64,000 nucleotides of DNA from Rhodobiaceae bacterium (GCA_021404525.1 JAAWWE010000008.1:152999-216998); one strand, 5' to 3'; shown: positions 17,559-26,407, counted from the stretch's first letter. Notes: generated from the sequence alone by a model not told the origin. Numbers and translations are program-made.

Positions 17559-18782
17559 CTAATGGTTGTGAATATCGAAGCCGCCCTTGGCGAGTTCAGA
17601 TTGAAGAAAAAATGCGCCAGAGACTGCGACGGAGGTTCCGGCTTGGATACCTTCGATGACAGTCCATTCGCCGATAACGCGTTCGCGCTCCACCTCCGCA
17701 GGCTTCAAACCACCGTCATCATCTTGTTCAAAGATGATCCAATCACCATCAGCACTGCGCACGAGCGCGTCGCTGGGTACTGCGAGCACTGGCTCGCCAT
17801 CTCCTCTTTCAATTTCTGCTTGAACGAATTGCCCTGGCCTCAGCTTTCGAGCCACATTTGAAGCAAGTATCCTTACATCCACTGTGCGCGTTTCTTCGTC
17901 TACTGTTGAGCGAATTTGTTCAATTTCCGCTTCCTGAGTGCCGCCCCCGTACTGAACCCACGCGCGCCCACCGATAGGGACGGCACTTGCATCATCAATG
18001 TCGAGTCGAGCAATCACCCAGACGCTGTCGAGGTCAACAATTTCAAACAACAATTGCCCAGGTTCAATGAGCTCCCCATCTCTGAAGTCGTCAGAAATGA
18101 TTACGCCGCTCTGACCTGCCAAAAGGGTGAATTCACCATGGGCATGAGACTCCCGCTCTTTAGAGGAAGTGATCGCGTCGACTGCATCTTGTCCCAGCCC
18201 ATAGGATAGAAGTTGAGCTTCAGCTTGTTGACGCGCCACCTGCGCCTCAAGGTACCGCCTTTCCGATACCACTTCGCGACCGAGCCGTCGCACGCGACGC
18301 AACTCCCGATCAGCAACCAGCAGGTCCCCCTCTGCATCCGCAACGTCACGGCTAAACAGGGTGACGAGAGGGTCTCCAGTCTCAACTGTTTCACTCAAGC
18401 GCTTGTGGCGCTTAACAACAATCGCCGCCATGCGTGGCGTTACAATGCTGGAATTGTAGGCGTTTGATTTGATCTCCGCCGGAACAGTAATGCTATCGCC
18501 CAGAACAACCGGCGCCAAAACTTCAATGCGAACGCCAGCGGTACTGAGACTTTCCGCTGTGAGGATGAGCTCTTGCTCGTCTTCATCTTCTCCAGCGTGC
18601 GCATCCAGGTTCGCAGCTTGGCCGTCCGCGTGGTCGGACTCGTCGGCATGATCTGCCTCATCGCTATGAGCATGAGAGTCTGCTCCGCCAGATTCTGTAT
18701 GTTCGCCACCGATCAGGGCATAGCCCGCGAGAGATGCAATCAAGACGAGGCCTGTCAAACCAGCAATCAAATTTTGGGTCAT
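17559..18782 (-). CDS. czcB: CzcB-type membrane fusion protein
   Basis: Periplasmic adaptor of the divalent-cation pump, 407 residues from ATG 18782, which overlaps the czcC stop (ATGA). After an N-terminal anchor (NLIAGLTGLVLIASLAGYAL) comes a His/Asp/Glu-rich linker about residues 30-75 (HAHSDEADHADESDHADG), a likely metal sponge. The adaptor core then follows: lipoyl half-motifs, an alpha hairpin around REVVSERRYLEAQVARQQAE, the second lipoyl half (FTLLAGQSGVIISD) and the beta-barrel. No CusF domain or copper-binding head is present, in contrast to the cusB product. Confidence 0.9.
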   Translation of the reverse strand: MTQNLIAGLTGLVLIASLAGYALIGGEHTESGGADSHAHSDEADHADESDHADGQAANLDAHAGEDEDEQELILTAESLSTAGVRIEVLAPVVLGDSITVPAEIKSNAYNSSIVTPRMAAIVVKRHKRLSETVETGDPLVTLFSRDVADAEGDLLVADRELRRVRRLGREVVSERRYLEAQVARQQAEAQLLSYGLGQDAVDAITSSKERESHAHGEFTLLAGQSGVIISDDFRDGELIEPGQLLFEIVDLDSVWVIARLDIDDASAVPIGGRAWVQYGGGTQEAEIEQIRSTVDEETRTVDVRILASNVARKLRPGQFVQAEIERGDGEPVLAVPSDALVRSADGDWIIFEQDDDGGLKPAEVERERVIGEWTVIEGIQAGTSVAVSGAFFLQSELAKGGFDIHNH

Positions 18783-20014
18783 TGTTCTGTTCCAATCCAA
18801 TTTTCGACATAGCCAGCTGCTTCCAACAATTGAAACCACGCGGTCCACGCTTGGCCATGTAGTTCAATGGAAGATGTTTGCGCGTCATAAATCTGCTGCA
18901 GCTGGACAAGGTACTCGACAGCACCAATGTCACCGCCTCGTAAGCGTCTCTCGAGCAAGTCGGTCTGTTGAGCGAGCGCATCCTCACCGTCCTTCTGCCA
19001 AAGGCTCTGGCTGGTTCGCAGCGCTTCATATCGACGAACCGTTTCCCGCAGGCGGGCCGTTGCAGAGCGCTTCGCGCTTTGCAGCTCTGCGGCAGCAGAG
19101 ACAGCCTCCGCGCGAGAGGCCGCAACCTCCGAACGACCCGAATTCAGAACAGGAATCGGAATTGATACACTGAAGCCAAAAAGATCTGAGTCACCCTCAT
19201 CACCCCAACGCACGCCAAATGAGGGGTCAGGAACGCGCTCCCATCGCGCAACATTCACATCCTGCTCGGCCGCTTCACGGACATGCCGCGCAGCCAAAAC
19301 GGAAGGCAGACGGTCAATGTCGACGTCGTCAACGTTCAATGGCTCTGGCAGCACATTGCCAAACCGAGGCCAGGTTATGGGGGAGAAACCTGTCAGCTCT
19401 GCCAGTTCCTGTTCTGCGCTCGACACCTCAGTTACAGCAACTTGCTCCTCCATAGCTGCCTGTGCCGCAGCCAACCGGGCTGCTTGAACTTCAGACGGCG
19501 AAATATCGCCTTCCCTCAAGAGTCTTTCAGACAGTTCCGCAAATCGGGACATAGATTGTGTTCGCTTTGACGCAAGCTCCAGCGCCTCTCTCTGCTGATC
19601 GACCAAAACAAATCCGGAAAGAACTTCAGCTATCACCTGTTGCCGAATACTCGCGAGCTCCAAGGCAAAACCTTCCGCCCTGCTATCTGCGGCTCGACCT
19701 CGAGCGGCTGGCTTCGAAAGCCATTCAACGGTCTGGGAGACACCAACCGTCTCAGTACGGACGTCAGTATTTTCTCTCTCGTATTCTATTTCAGGGTTGT
19801 AGCGCCAGAGACCCGCGCCTTCAGCCCGGGCTTCCGCTGCTTTCAAGCGCGCCTGTGCTGATGCAATAGATGGGTTTTCATTTATTATACTAGAGACGAT
19901 TGCAGAGAGCCCGGCCGGCGTTGCCACTTCGACTTCAGAAGGAGCAGCTACGGCAATAGCTGGTCCGAAAGCGAGAACGGCGCACAGCCATCCTGTCGTA
20001 ATCAAACGAAACAT
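18779..20014 (-). CDS. czcC: CzcC-type outer-membrane efflux channel (TolC family)
   Basis: 411 residues, with GAGGA 6 bp before the ATG. A signal peptide (LCAVLAFGPAIAVAAPS) precedes two long-helix TolC repeats (residues about 35-215 and 225-400). The phrase FGVRWGDEGDSDLFGFSVSIPIPVLN is the beta-strand region typical of this family. It completes the czcCBA pump. A 14-bp palindrome lies in its leader. Confidence 0.88.
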   Translation of the reverse strand: MFRLITTGWLCAVLAFGPAIAVAAPSEVEVATPAGLSAIVSSIINENPSIASAQARLKAAEARAEGAGLWRYNPEIEYERENTDVRTETVGVSQTVEWLSKPAARGRAADSRAEGFALELASIRQQVIAEVLSGFVLVDQQREALELASKRTQSMSRFAELSERLLREGDISPSEVQAARLAAAQAAMEEQVAVTEVSSAEQELAELTGFSPITWPRFGNVLPEPLNVDDVDIDRLPSVLAARHVREAAEQDVNVARWERVPDPSFGVRWGDEGDSDLFGFSVSIPIPVLNSGRSEVAASRAEAVSAAAELQSAKRSATARLRETVRRYEALRTSQSLWQKDGEDALAQQTDLLERRLRGGDIGAVEYLVQLQQIYDAQTSSIELHGQAWTAWFQLLEAAGYVENWIGTEQ

Positions 20015-20071
20015 AAAATATCCTCACAAACATGTAGATGCTTGCCTCTTGCGCGTTAGCAAGAAGGTTTT

Positions 20072-20085
20072 GTCCCTATAGGGAC
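20072..20085. promoter_or_regulatory. perfect 14-bp palindrome upstream of czcC
   Basis: GTCCCTATAGGGAC is a perfect palindrome in the 84 bp between the czcI-like gene and czcC. A nearby CTTGC...GCAAG inverted repeat (20041-20063) could form a small hairpin in the transcript. It may be an operator or an internal regulatory site; no regulator can be assigned. Confidence 0.4.
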
Positions 20086-20098
20086 CTATGCGAGAGGA

Positions 20099-20413
20099 TT
20101 AACGGCGTGGGGGTTTTTCGGCCCGAGCGACATACTGCAGACGCGGAAAAGTTACTGCAATATAGTGCGTCGACGTTTGTTGCGTCGTCCGAGCGATTGT
20201 CACCGATTCGGTTCGCAAAGGCATCTGCACACAATGAGCGCAATGCTCTACACCGTGATCAGGTGCAGGTAGATCCTTGTCGCCGTTTTCGTGGCCTGTA
20301 AGTTGCGTTGTTGCAGCGACGTCGTAGGACGTGACATGGCCCTCGTTGGCCATCGTGCTTATGGGCACAATGAACAAAGCCAACATAACAACTAGCGTCC
20401 ACGTCTGTCTCAT
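20099..20413 (-). CDS. CzcI-like small secreted protein
   Basis: 104 residues from ATG 20413 (a GTG at 20422 is possible). A signal peptide (WTLVVMLALFIVPISTMA) is followed by a Asp/His-rich region with the metal-binding-like HGVEHCAHC, then a 45-residue basic tail. It occupies the position of czcI, the small periplasmic regulatory protein that precedes czcC in Cupriavidus. Assignment rests on position, size and the His/Cys cluster, not on clear sequence identity. Confidence 0.6.
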   Translation of the reverse strand: MRQTWTLVVMLALFIVPISTMANEGHVTSYDVAATTQLTGHENGDKDLPAPDHGVEHCAHCVQMPLRTESVTIARTTQQTSTHYIAVTFPRLQYVARAEKPPRR

Positions 20414-21006
20414 CAACCGCACAATACGAGCCTAACCCGGAAGGTCAATACCCATTGATCTGCCGGGGCGCCAGGCAAATAGCGAAATGCGGCTGAAATC
20501 AACAAACGACCTGGCTTCACGCGGCACATCGCCCCACCACAACGCCGCACAATCACAAAACAGGAAATCGGGTGATCGGGTGATCGGGCCTATTTTGGCT
20601 GGGCACGAGAACATTTTTGTCCTGTCGGAGCCGGGCAAGAGCTCCAGGAAAGAAATAGAATGTCTGCCGTGCTTGTGTCCCAAGTACCCAGCGGTTTTGG
20701 GAATATAGAAAGTTTGCTATTCGTCGACATACCTCTAATGGGGGATGCCGACTTTCTGTGGTTTAGTCAGACTGAGCTGAGAAAGTGTGGCTCGTCGCCA
20801 GGGCTGTTCTTCCCAGCGTGGCCGCGTAGCCCACAGAACCTCCTGGGCCTAACAAACAAACTGGAACACAAATCAGGGGTAGGCCAATCTTCGATACTAG
20901 TATGCCGTCGAATTTTTGGGCGGTCAGATAGATCTAAGTTGCTCCTAGCCCGACCTGCGGCACGCGGAGGTCTAGGAAGGACCCGACGATCTGAAAAAAG
21001 GCGCCA
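20414..21006. other. intergenic, no gene seen
   Basis: About 590 bp between the czc operon head and the helicase gene end. It should hold the czc promoter, but no clear -35/-10 or MerR-type dyad stands out. A short tandem, GGGTGATC twice, lies near 20570-20585. Open frames here have no start signals or recognisable motifs. It may be a junction between two independently acquired segments. Confidence 0.4.
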
Positions 21007-24000
21007 TCAACTCTGAGCCTCAAATTGCAGTTTTGTTGTAAGAAATCCGGCAGACCAAATTGAGACCTTTGCAGCAAGCGCCGCTGATTGTTGATCCTTC
21101 GCAACAATCAGCACATCTCCGCGTGGTGGCGCCCCTCTGCCAGCCCCGACAATTTTGCGCAGCGTTGCGTGTCCTTCGTGCACCTGGAATTGATGCCCTT
21201 CACCTGTCAAATTCGGGGGAGTCCCCGCTATAGGTATATTCTTTATAATGGGGGTTCCCCTCAATTCATCACGGTGGTTTTTCAACCAATCTTTGGCTGC
21301 ACTCCGCGTAGCAAATAGGTCTGGCGCAGTTTCAACGAGCCAATCAGGCTGCAAAACGAAGACCCCCTGTGTCCGCCTCATCACGCTCGAGAATTTCTCC
21401 AGAGCAACTTCCTTCTGCTCCTGACTGGCATGATGTCGCCTACCTTCTTCAAGCCAATCGGCCACAAACTCGTCAGGAATACCGGAAGCAAAGAAAAAGA
21501 GCCTCTTTTTCTGCTTTGAATGAACGGTTCGCAGACGACCGGCAGACTGAATAATCGAACTCTCATAGAACGATGTATAAGCCTCATGAAGGCGCGAGTC
21601 CTGGAATCCGGGCAGACTAAGCCCCTGAGAAAAGGTTGTTTCAACGAACCCATTTTCTTCCGCGCTTTCCACGCGAACCGTCGTCTCCGGAGAGACCTTT
21701 CTCTTTTTGGGCGAAACATCGATCTCTGCATCAGCGTAAAGCGAGCGTATTTGCCTATACAACGCTTCCTCTTCTATTCGCGATCCCCCAACAACTATTC
21801 CCCAGGAATAATCTACAAAAGTGTCTAAGCCCTTTAATGCGCCTTGATGCAAGAACGCTATAGAGTTCCAATATGCGATTGGTTCCATGCGTCCCTCAAC
21901 ACCATCATCAGGAAAAAATACTTGCCGGTCAGCAAGGAGGGCCTTTTTTGCATCCAGCGGGAGCGCCACAAACCCCATTGGACCAAGTTGAGAGGCAATT
22001 TGGTCAATCGCTTCCCATATTCTTGCTCGCAATTCCTCCCCGTACTTCTGTGAGGTCAAAGCCGTTTTGCTATACGAGCGGCTGTGATCAACAAATATTT
22101 CTGCTCGATGGGGGAACTTCACCTGTGTTGAATCAAAAGGGCCAAATATCGCCGCCAGCTCTTCGGCACGAGGTGTTGCATCCAAGACGATCAATTTTTC
22201 CCGTGCCTCTGAAAACCGCCCACTTGAACGTCTGCCCAATTCATCCAACAAACCAAACTCTGGGTTGTTATCTCTGATCCACTGCGTCAGGACAAATTTC
22301 TCCTCAACCGAAGCCTCGTAATCATCTGTGTGCTTTAGCACTGGCGCAAATTGTCTTGAATGCGGTTCTTCGACATCTATCTCCAGAAGCAATGCCTCCC
22401 AAATTGATTTGAGTTTCTTACTGATCAAATTGTGTTTGGGCTGCTTTTTCAGGATTTGAGACGTGTCCTCACTAGGGTCTCCGAACTGCGGTACGATGTT
22501 CTCATGGTCAGCGTTCCACAAAAATTCGATATCGTCTCGGTCCACTCCTTCCGTCCGGAGAGCATCCAACAAACCGTTTTGAGATTTTATTTCCTGTAAG
22601 GAATTCTGCCAGGCGACCGTATCAAGAGTTCGATTTTTTCCATGCATTTGGACTCGTTGAGACAAACCACGGAAGCATGCAAGGAAACCTTTCTCCACAG
22701 AAAATAGGGTTTGACCGTACCGATCTACATCAGAACCACCTCTAGCAGCTGCGCCCATTCTCTTTTGGAACATATGACCTTTGCGAAAAAGCGTTAGGTC
22801 AAAGGGGTCATCGGAGTTTTCAACCACAAAGGTACTCGAAGGACCTTCGTCGACAATTACATAGTCAGCAGAGCGAACGCCAAGCGGCCAAGCGTACTTC
22901 CCGGCAGCATGGGTATACAGGCGGAAAACAAAATCTCGATCTTCAAATTTGGCGCGGTCATACTGCTTTATATATTCACAAGTATGATGGTGAGGGCATT
23001 TTGCAATTGTCTTGAGATTGTCAAGAATGCCGACCTCTCCTTTGGCAGCCTCACTCAGTGCACTGGGTTTGCCGGCAAAGAATGCACCTTCTCCAAACTG
23101 GATATTGAAATCCAACGTATTAGTAACCTCTTCTCTGTGCGAGCCCTCCCGTTCGCAGAAATTTCCCGTCACGATGTCTTCTTGATCATATATGGGCTTT
23201 AGGTTCGAAGGACCGCGTTTACACAATGGCCCACCGTCCTTCGCAGCATTTTCTCCTCGTGAATAGAACGGAATGACCTCAATGCTAAGGTGCTTTGATC
23301 GCAATTTTTTAGCGATCACACTGAGTTTTTGATGAACATCGTTCATGAGTTTGAGGGTAGGAAAAACGAGATCGATGTTTACCGGCCGGTCAAACCGTCG
23401 CCTTATGTCAGTAGCATGAGGCAAAATATTTTCCAGAAACGACGTCGTTTTTCCCGAGCCAACTGTTGCGCTCAACAACCGCCGTTTATGAAGCTCTGGG
23501 GAGTATTCTTTCACGTCTACCTTCGGTATCGACCAGAAGTCATTTGATACCTGCAGAATTGTCTTCGTGGCGTTCTCTTTCGCTTCCACCCTCAATTGAT
23601 GAGCAAATTGCGGCAGTGCATTTGGCTTCACCTCAAGCAAATTTCGAAGGCGGTCGGGCATCGTTGAGGCACGAATGCTGTCAGAACGGTCCGGTTGCTT
23701 GTCTAGGCCACCGAGGGCGACATCAAGAGTGCTCGCACTATTCTCTTCTGACGCCGCCACAAGAGGCTCAAAATCTTCCTTTCTAAAACTCAGAAAGCCA
23801 TTTTCAATAAGATAGCGGACGCGTCGGTCTTCATTTTCCCATAACTCTGCGATGGCATAGCGAACAATTTCCTTGTCGGTCTGCTCAGACAACACCGCTT
23901 GCGCAAACTCGACAGCGTCCTTGTCGGAAAGGTCTTCGCGAACAAACCTGATGAGCATAAGAGGCGTATAAAATTTGTATGTCGAAAGGTCGACGGCGTC

Positions 24001-24222
24001 ACCCACACACCTGCCCGCGCCAAATAAAATTAGGTCACACCCCTCGAATGTAACTACATCCCCCTGTGCACGACGTGATAATCCGGCAAACAAGCGGTCT
24101 AATAGTGCATCAAACGTCCTCCGGAGATTTTCATCTAGTTCATCTTCTGAAAGAGCTTCACCAGCACTTGGCTTCCTGTCAGCTTCCTCCCCGCTCAACG
24201 CGGAATTGAAATCTAGTACCAA
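21007..24222 (-). CDS. predicted SF2 helicase with four-cysteine (Fe-S-like) insertion
   Basis: 1071 residues; function unknown. Residues 1-245 match nothing I know. Walker A is SATVGSGKTTS (251-261) and motif II is VIVDEGP (455-461). Between them lie cysteines 334, 356, 409 and 415, where DinG/XPD helicases hold a 4Fe-4S cluster. Motif VI is QSAGRLR (about 892-898). The last 170 residues are unassigned. The start is doubtful: TTG 24222 is the first start codon after a stop and no ATG follows until residue 89. It is a lone minus-strand gene between the czc operon and the DUF1828 module. A nucleic-acid helicase in mobile-element maintenance or phage defence is a guess. Confidence 0.7.
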   Translation of the reverse strand: MVLDFNSALSGEEADRKPSAGEALSEDELDENLRRTFDALLDRLFAGLSRRAQGDVVTFEGCDLILFGAGRCVGDAVDLSTYKFYTPLMLIRFVREDLSDKDAVEFAQAVLSEQTDKEIVRYAIAELWENEDRRVRYLIENGFLSFRKEDFEPLVAASEENSASTLDVALGGLDKQPDRSDSIRASTMPDRLRNLLEVKPNALPQFAHQLRVEAKENATKTILQVSNDFWSIPKVDVKEYSPELHKRRLLSATVGSGKTTSFLENILPHATDIRRRFDRPVNIDLVFPTLKLMNDVHQKLSVIAKKLRSKHLSIEVIPFYSRGENAAKDGGPLCKRGPSNLKPIYDQEDIVTGNFCEREGSHREEVTNTLDFNIQFGEGAFFAGKPSALSEAAKGEVGILDNLKTIAKCPHHHTCEYIKQYDRAKFEDRDFVFRLYTHAAGKYAWPLGVRSADYVIVDEGPSSTFVVENSDDPFDLTLFRKGHMFQKRMGAAARGGSDVDRYGQTLFSVEKGFLACFRGLSQRVQMHGKNRTLDTVAWQNSLQEIKSQNGLLDALRTEGVDRDDIEFLWNADHENIVPQFGDPSEDTSQILKKQPKHNLISKKLKSIWEALLLEIDVEEPHSRQFAPVLKHTDDYEASVEEKFVLTQWIRDNNPEFGLLDELGRRSSGRFSEAREKLIVLDATPRAEELAAIFGPFDSTQVKFPHRAEIFVDHSRSYSKTALTSQKYGEELRARIWEAIDQIASQLGPMGFVALPLDAKKALLADRQVFFPDDGVEGRMEPIAYWNSIAFLHQGALKGLDTFVDYSWGIVVGGSRIEEEALYRQIRSLYADAEIDVSPKKRKVSPETTVRVESAEENGFVETTFSQGLSLPGFQDSRLHEAYTSFYESSIIQSAGRLRTVHSKQKKRLFFFASGIPDEFVADWLEEGRRHHASQEQKEVALEKFSSVMRRTQGVFVLQPDWLVETAPDLFATRSAAKDWLKNHRDELRGTPIIKNIPIAGTPPNLTGEGHQFQVHEGHATLRKIVGAGRGAPPRGDVLIVAKDQQSAALAAKVSIWSAGFLTTKLQFEAQS

Positions 24223-24540
24223 CTTTGTTTACCCACTTCTTGACTGATATCGAACGAAAATAGAGGTTCAAGCTATACAAGCCTAACCACTTTAGCGCCG
24301 GCGATAGCGCGAAACGTCAAATCGTGACCATTTGATGCAGACAGAGCTTTACCAATCCATCCGACCGTTCAACGGACCCGCATGCTTTAGCTGCGCCTAT
24401 CGTCACGCGCCTGCCAATGAGTGATTGCCCTCCCCCTGTGCTCGCAAGGTCCGACGCAATCATAGGCGCGAAAAGCGAAGGCATTTCTCAAATTCCGCAT
24501 ATCACGTAACAATTAACTGTTGTCTCCGATTCGCAGCGTA
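24223..24540. other. intergenic, promoter region between divergent genes
   Basis: Lies between the helicase gene (leftward) and the small rightward gene. It must carry promoters in both directions, but I see no convincing -35/-10 pair. No reading frame is supported. Confidence 0.35.
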
Positions 24541-24598
24541 CGTGCCTTCTACGCGCGAGGCACGCGGTGTGCTTTCGGGGAGTGCAGCCCGGCTGCAC
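24541..24598 (+). promoter_or_regulatory. two tandem hairpins in the leader of the 38-residue gene
   Basis: CGTGCC (24541-24546) pairs with GGCACG (24559-24564). GTGCAGC (24582-24588) pairs with GCTGCAC (24592-24598) around a CCG loop. Both lie just upstream of the ribosome binding site of the small gene at 24624. There is no T-run, so they look like leader structure rather than terminators. Confidence 0.45.
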
Positions 24599-24623
24599 GC
24601 CTGGCCATAAAGGAGATAATCCA

Positions 24624-24740
24624 GTGGCTAAGACAATGAAAATTGGTCGAAGCGCCAAGACTGGCCGTTTTACGACGGTCAAGCAGGCAACCACGAAGAA
24701 GAATACTCACGTGGTAGAGACCATTAAGAAAGCTAAGTAA
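24624..24740 (+). CDS. 38-residue basic protein of unknown function
   Basis: A GTG start sits 8 bp after AAGGAGAT, a near-perfect ribosome binding site. The product, MAKTMKIGRSAKTGRF at its start and HVVETIKKAK at its end, is rich in Lys, Arg and Thr and has no Cys or membrane segment. I recall similar tiny proteins (GRsAkTGrF ... vvETIkk) in many proteobacterial genomes, usually called hypothetical. The strong site and conserved-looking pattern support a real gene. The net charge suggests nucleic-acid or ribosome contact, which is only inference. Confidence 0.7.
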   Translation: MAKTMKIGRSAKTGRFTTVKQATTKKNTHVVETIKKAK

Positions 24741-24744
24741 TTCG

Positions 24745-24855
24745 TTACTTGGTGGCCGGACGGCGCTTCTTCGCGGGATCGTCGTCCGGTTCTTCTTTGT
24801 CGTCTGATTTGGTTACTGAATCGTTAACCCTCGGTTGAGGGGCAGTCTTCAACAT
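24745..24855 (-). CDS. doubtful 36-residue charged ORF
   Basis: ATG 24855 to TAA 24745 encodes a Lys/Asp-rich peptide (DDKEEPDDDPAKKRRPATK at its end). It converges on the 38-residue gene with 4 bp between stops and lies 47 bp downstream of the DUF1828-like gene. The ribosome binding site is weak. It could be the last gene of that unit or chance. Confidence 0.28.
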   Translation of the reverse strand: MLKTAPQPRVNDSVTKSDDKEEPDDDPAKKRRPATK

Positions 24856-24902
24856 GCGGTGGAGTATCTCGTCGCCTTCGGCAGAACGTTGATCTACCTT
24901 GC

Positions 24903-25634
24903 TTATACCGACAGGCGTTCTTTGATGCTTGGTTCCAACGCACGAAGAGGCACTATTTCAGCTACCTGCTGCAGCAAAGAAACATCGTCTTGATCAAGCT
25001 GGCGATCATAGACCGCATACCGCCCAAGAAGATTCGTTGCTTCTATATCTGAGAAGGCCACGTATTTTGCCGCCACCGAAACATGGTGTGGAGAGACAGC
25101 ACTCATAAGCAGAACATCACTTCCGTTTTCACGCACGGCGTAATCAAAATGATGCGGCTTACCACTACGACCAACATATGAGTAATCCTTTGTTATACGG
25201 CGCTTTGGGACATATCCAACGAGCGTATCAAAGATGCGGTCCTTAAGTGTGGCCTCCGCAGAAGCCACTGAATGCTCAACGATTGATCGCGCAGCGTTAG
25301 CGGACGCGTTAGCAGTCGCCAATACGGCGTTCAACAACCAATCAAGGTTTGGGACTTCTGCTACGATTGTTTCCTCGACCAATTCGACATGATAAAGCGC
25401 TGCGCTTCGGCTAAGTGCGTTGTTTACAAGTGCGCCGTCGCGGCCATGAATCCATGCACAACGGGCAGCGCCACCTCCATCGTGAATTTTGAAGCCGTCG
25501 CCATACTTCACGACAAAAACATTCACTGGATCGAATGATGGGTACAGGCATTGCGTAACAACACGAGATCCCGACTCCGTTTCCTCGCATACGTCGAGAA
25601 TACTCAGGGCTTTTCGAATCTGATCACACAGCAT
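24903..25634 (-). CDS. DUF1828-like protein
   Basis: 243 residues from ATG 25634, chosen for GGAGG 5 bp upstream. The N-terminal 90 residues resemble DUF1828 (VFVVKYGDGFKIHDGGGAAR). The C-terminal half may match its usual partner DUF1829 (FDTLVGYVPKR, HHFDYAVRENGSDVLLMSAVSP). No catalytic motif is evident to me, although the second half has the alternating strand pattern of a small alpha/beta domain. It follows the 173-residue gene by 10 bp as a two-gene operon. Function unknown; such genes are commonly found on mobile elements. Confidence 0.6.
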   Translation of the reverse strand: MLCDQIRKALSILDVCEETESGSRVVTQCLYPSFDPVNVFVVKYGDGFKIHDGGGAARCAWIHGRDGALVNNALSRSAALYHVELVEETIVAEVPNLDWLLNAVLATANASANAARSIVEHSVASAEATLKDRIFDTLVGYVPKRRITKDYSYVGRSGKPHHFDYAVRENGSDVLLMSAVSPHHVSVAAKYVAFSDIEATNLLGRYAVYDRQLDQDDVSLLQQVAEIVPLRALEPSIKERLSV

Positions 25635-25644
25635 AGCGACCTCC

Positions 25645-26166
25645 CTAAAAAAGTTGTCGTTGGGTCGGAACGTCAAATCGTCGCTGATCAGGAGTTATGA
25701 CTAGATTAATCTCTCCTGCAAGCCATGGGAGAGCCTGAGGGAGACGCCGAGCCTTTTCTGGCGCCGGTCTCCTTAGTGGCAGCTCGCCAAAGCCATTGAT
25801 TTCTATATGTTTTCTGTTGTCAGACCAAGTGTGTGCATGATTGCCACACACCTCAGCCGGAAGTCCCACTTTTATACCGAGCAACGAATTTGGCTTGCAT
25901 ATAGCCGGATCGGTCAAATCCAAACGGTAGACCGGCTGATTTCTAAAAATCACAGAGATGCTCGGTGCAGAAAGGTGCATCTTTGGACATTTAAATCGAA
26001 GATGGGCCCGAGAAACACCACTAACCTCCTCAATCGGCCACGTTGCCTGGTACTCTCCGTCCCTTGTCCCAGCAGCCCAAAAAGGCGGGGCACCCTGAAG
26101 GGTCTTTTGTTCAGCGAAAAACTCGTCGACCTCTTCAAGATCTTTAGTTGAAGGCTTATTGGACAT
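25645..26166 (-). CDS. unknown 173-residue protein, first gene of a two-gene unit
   Basis: A soluble protein with no signal peptide or membrane helix. It starts with a charged helix (KDLEEVDEFFAEQKTL), then has a beta-rich core containing FRNQPVYRLDLTDP and HAHTWSDNRKHIEINGFGELP, where several His and an Asp could form an active or metal site. It may belong to a DUF6978-type family seen next to DUF1828 genes, but I am not certain. Its promoter must lie in the 240 bp between it and the tRNA. Confidence 0.5.
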   Translation of the reverse strand: MSNKPSTKDLEEVDEFFAEQKTLQGAPPFWAAGTRDGEYQATWPIEEVSGVSRAHLRFKCPKMHLSAPSISVIFRNQPVYRLDLTDPAICKPNSLLGIKVGLPAEVCGNHAHTWSDNRKHIEINGFGELPLRRPAPEKARRLPQALPWLAGEINLVITPDQRRFDVPTQRQLF

Positions 26167-26407
26167 AGTGAGACTCTAAGTTTATTTTCCACTAAATCTA
26201 GTAGCCAGCCTCAAATAACAGTCACACAGCCTTAACCCCTGAAGTTTCCTTGGTTTTCTCTAAATCGCTCATATCCGGTACGTCACGTATATCACCAGGA
26301 TTTTTTTTCCTATATCGGAAAGGTCAGCATGCGGCATTGCGGTCAATCATGGGCAGCGTAAAAAAGTTATCAAATAGGTTATCAATTTTTAAGAGTTGGG
26401 AATTTTT

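Noticed and set aside
20660..21016. 118-residue plus-strand frame between the czc operon and the helicase
   Set aside because: No start signal, no motif and it runs into the end of the helicase gene.
1..26407. A second copy of the tRNA-Lys 3' end as attL
   Set aside because: I looked for the T-arm sequence and its flanks and saw none within the window; the other end may be outside it.
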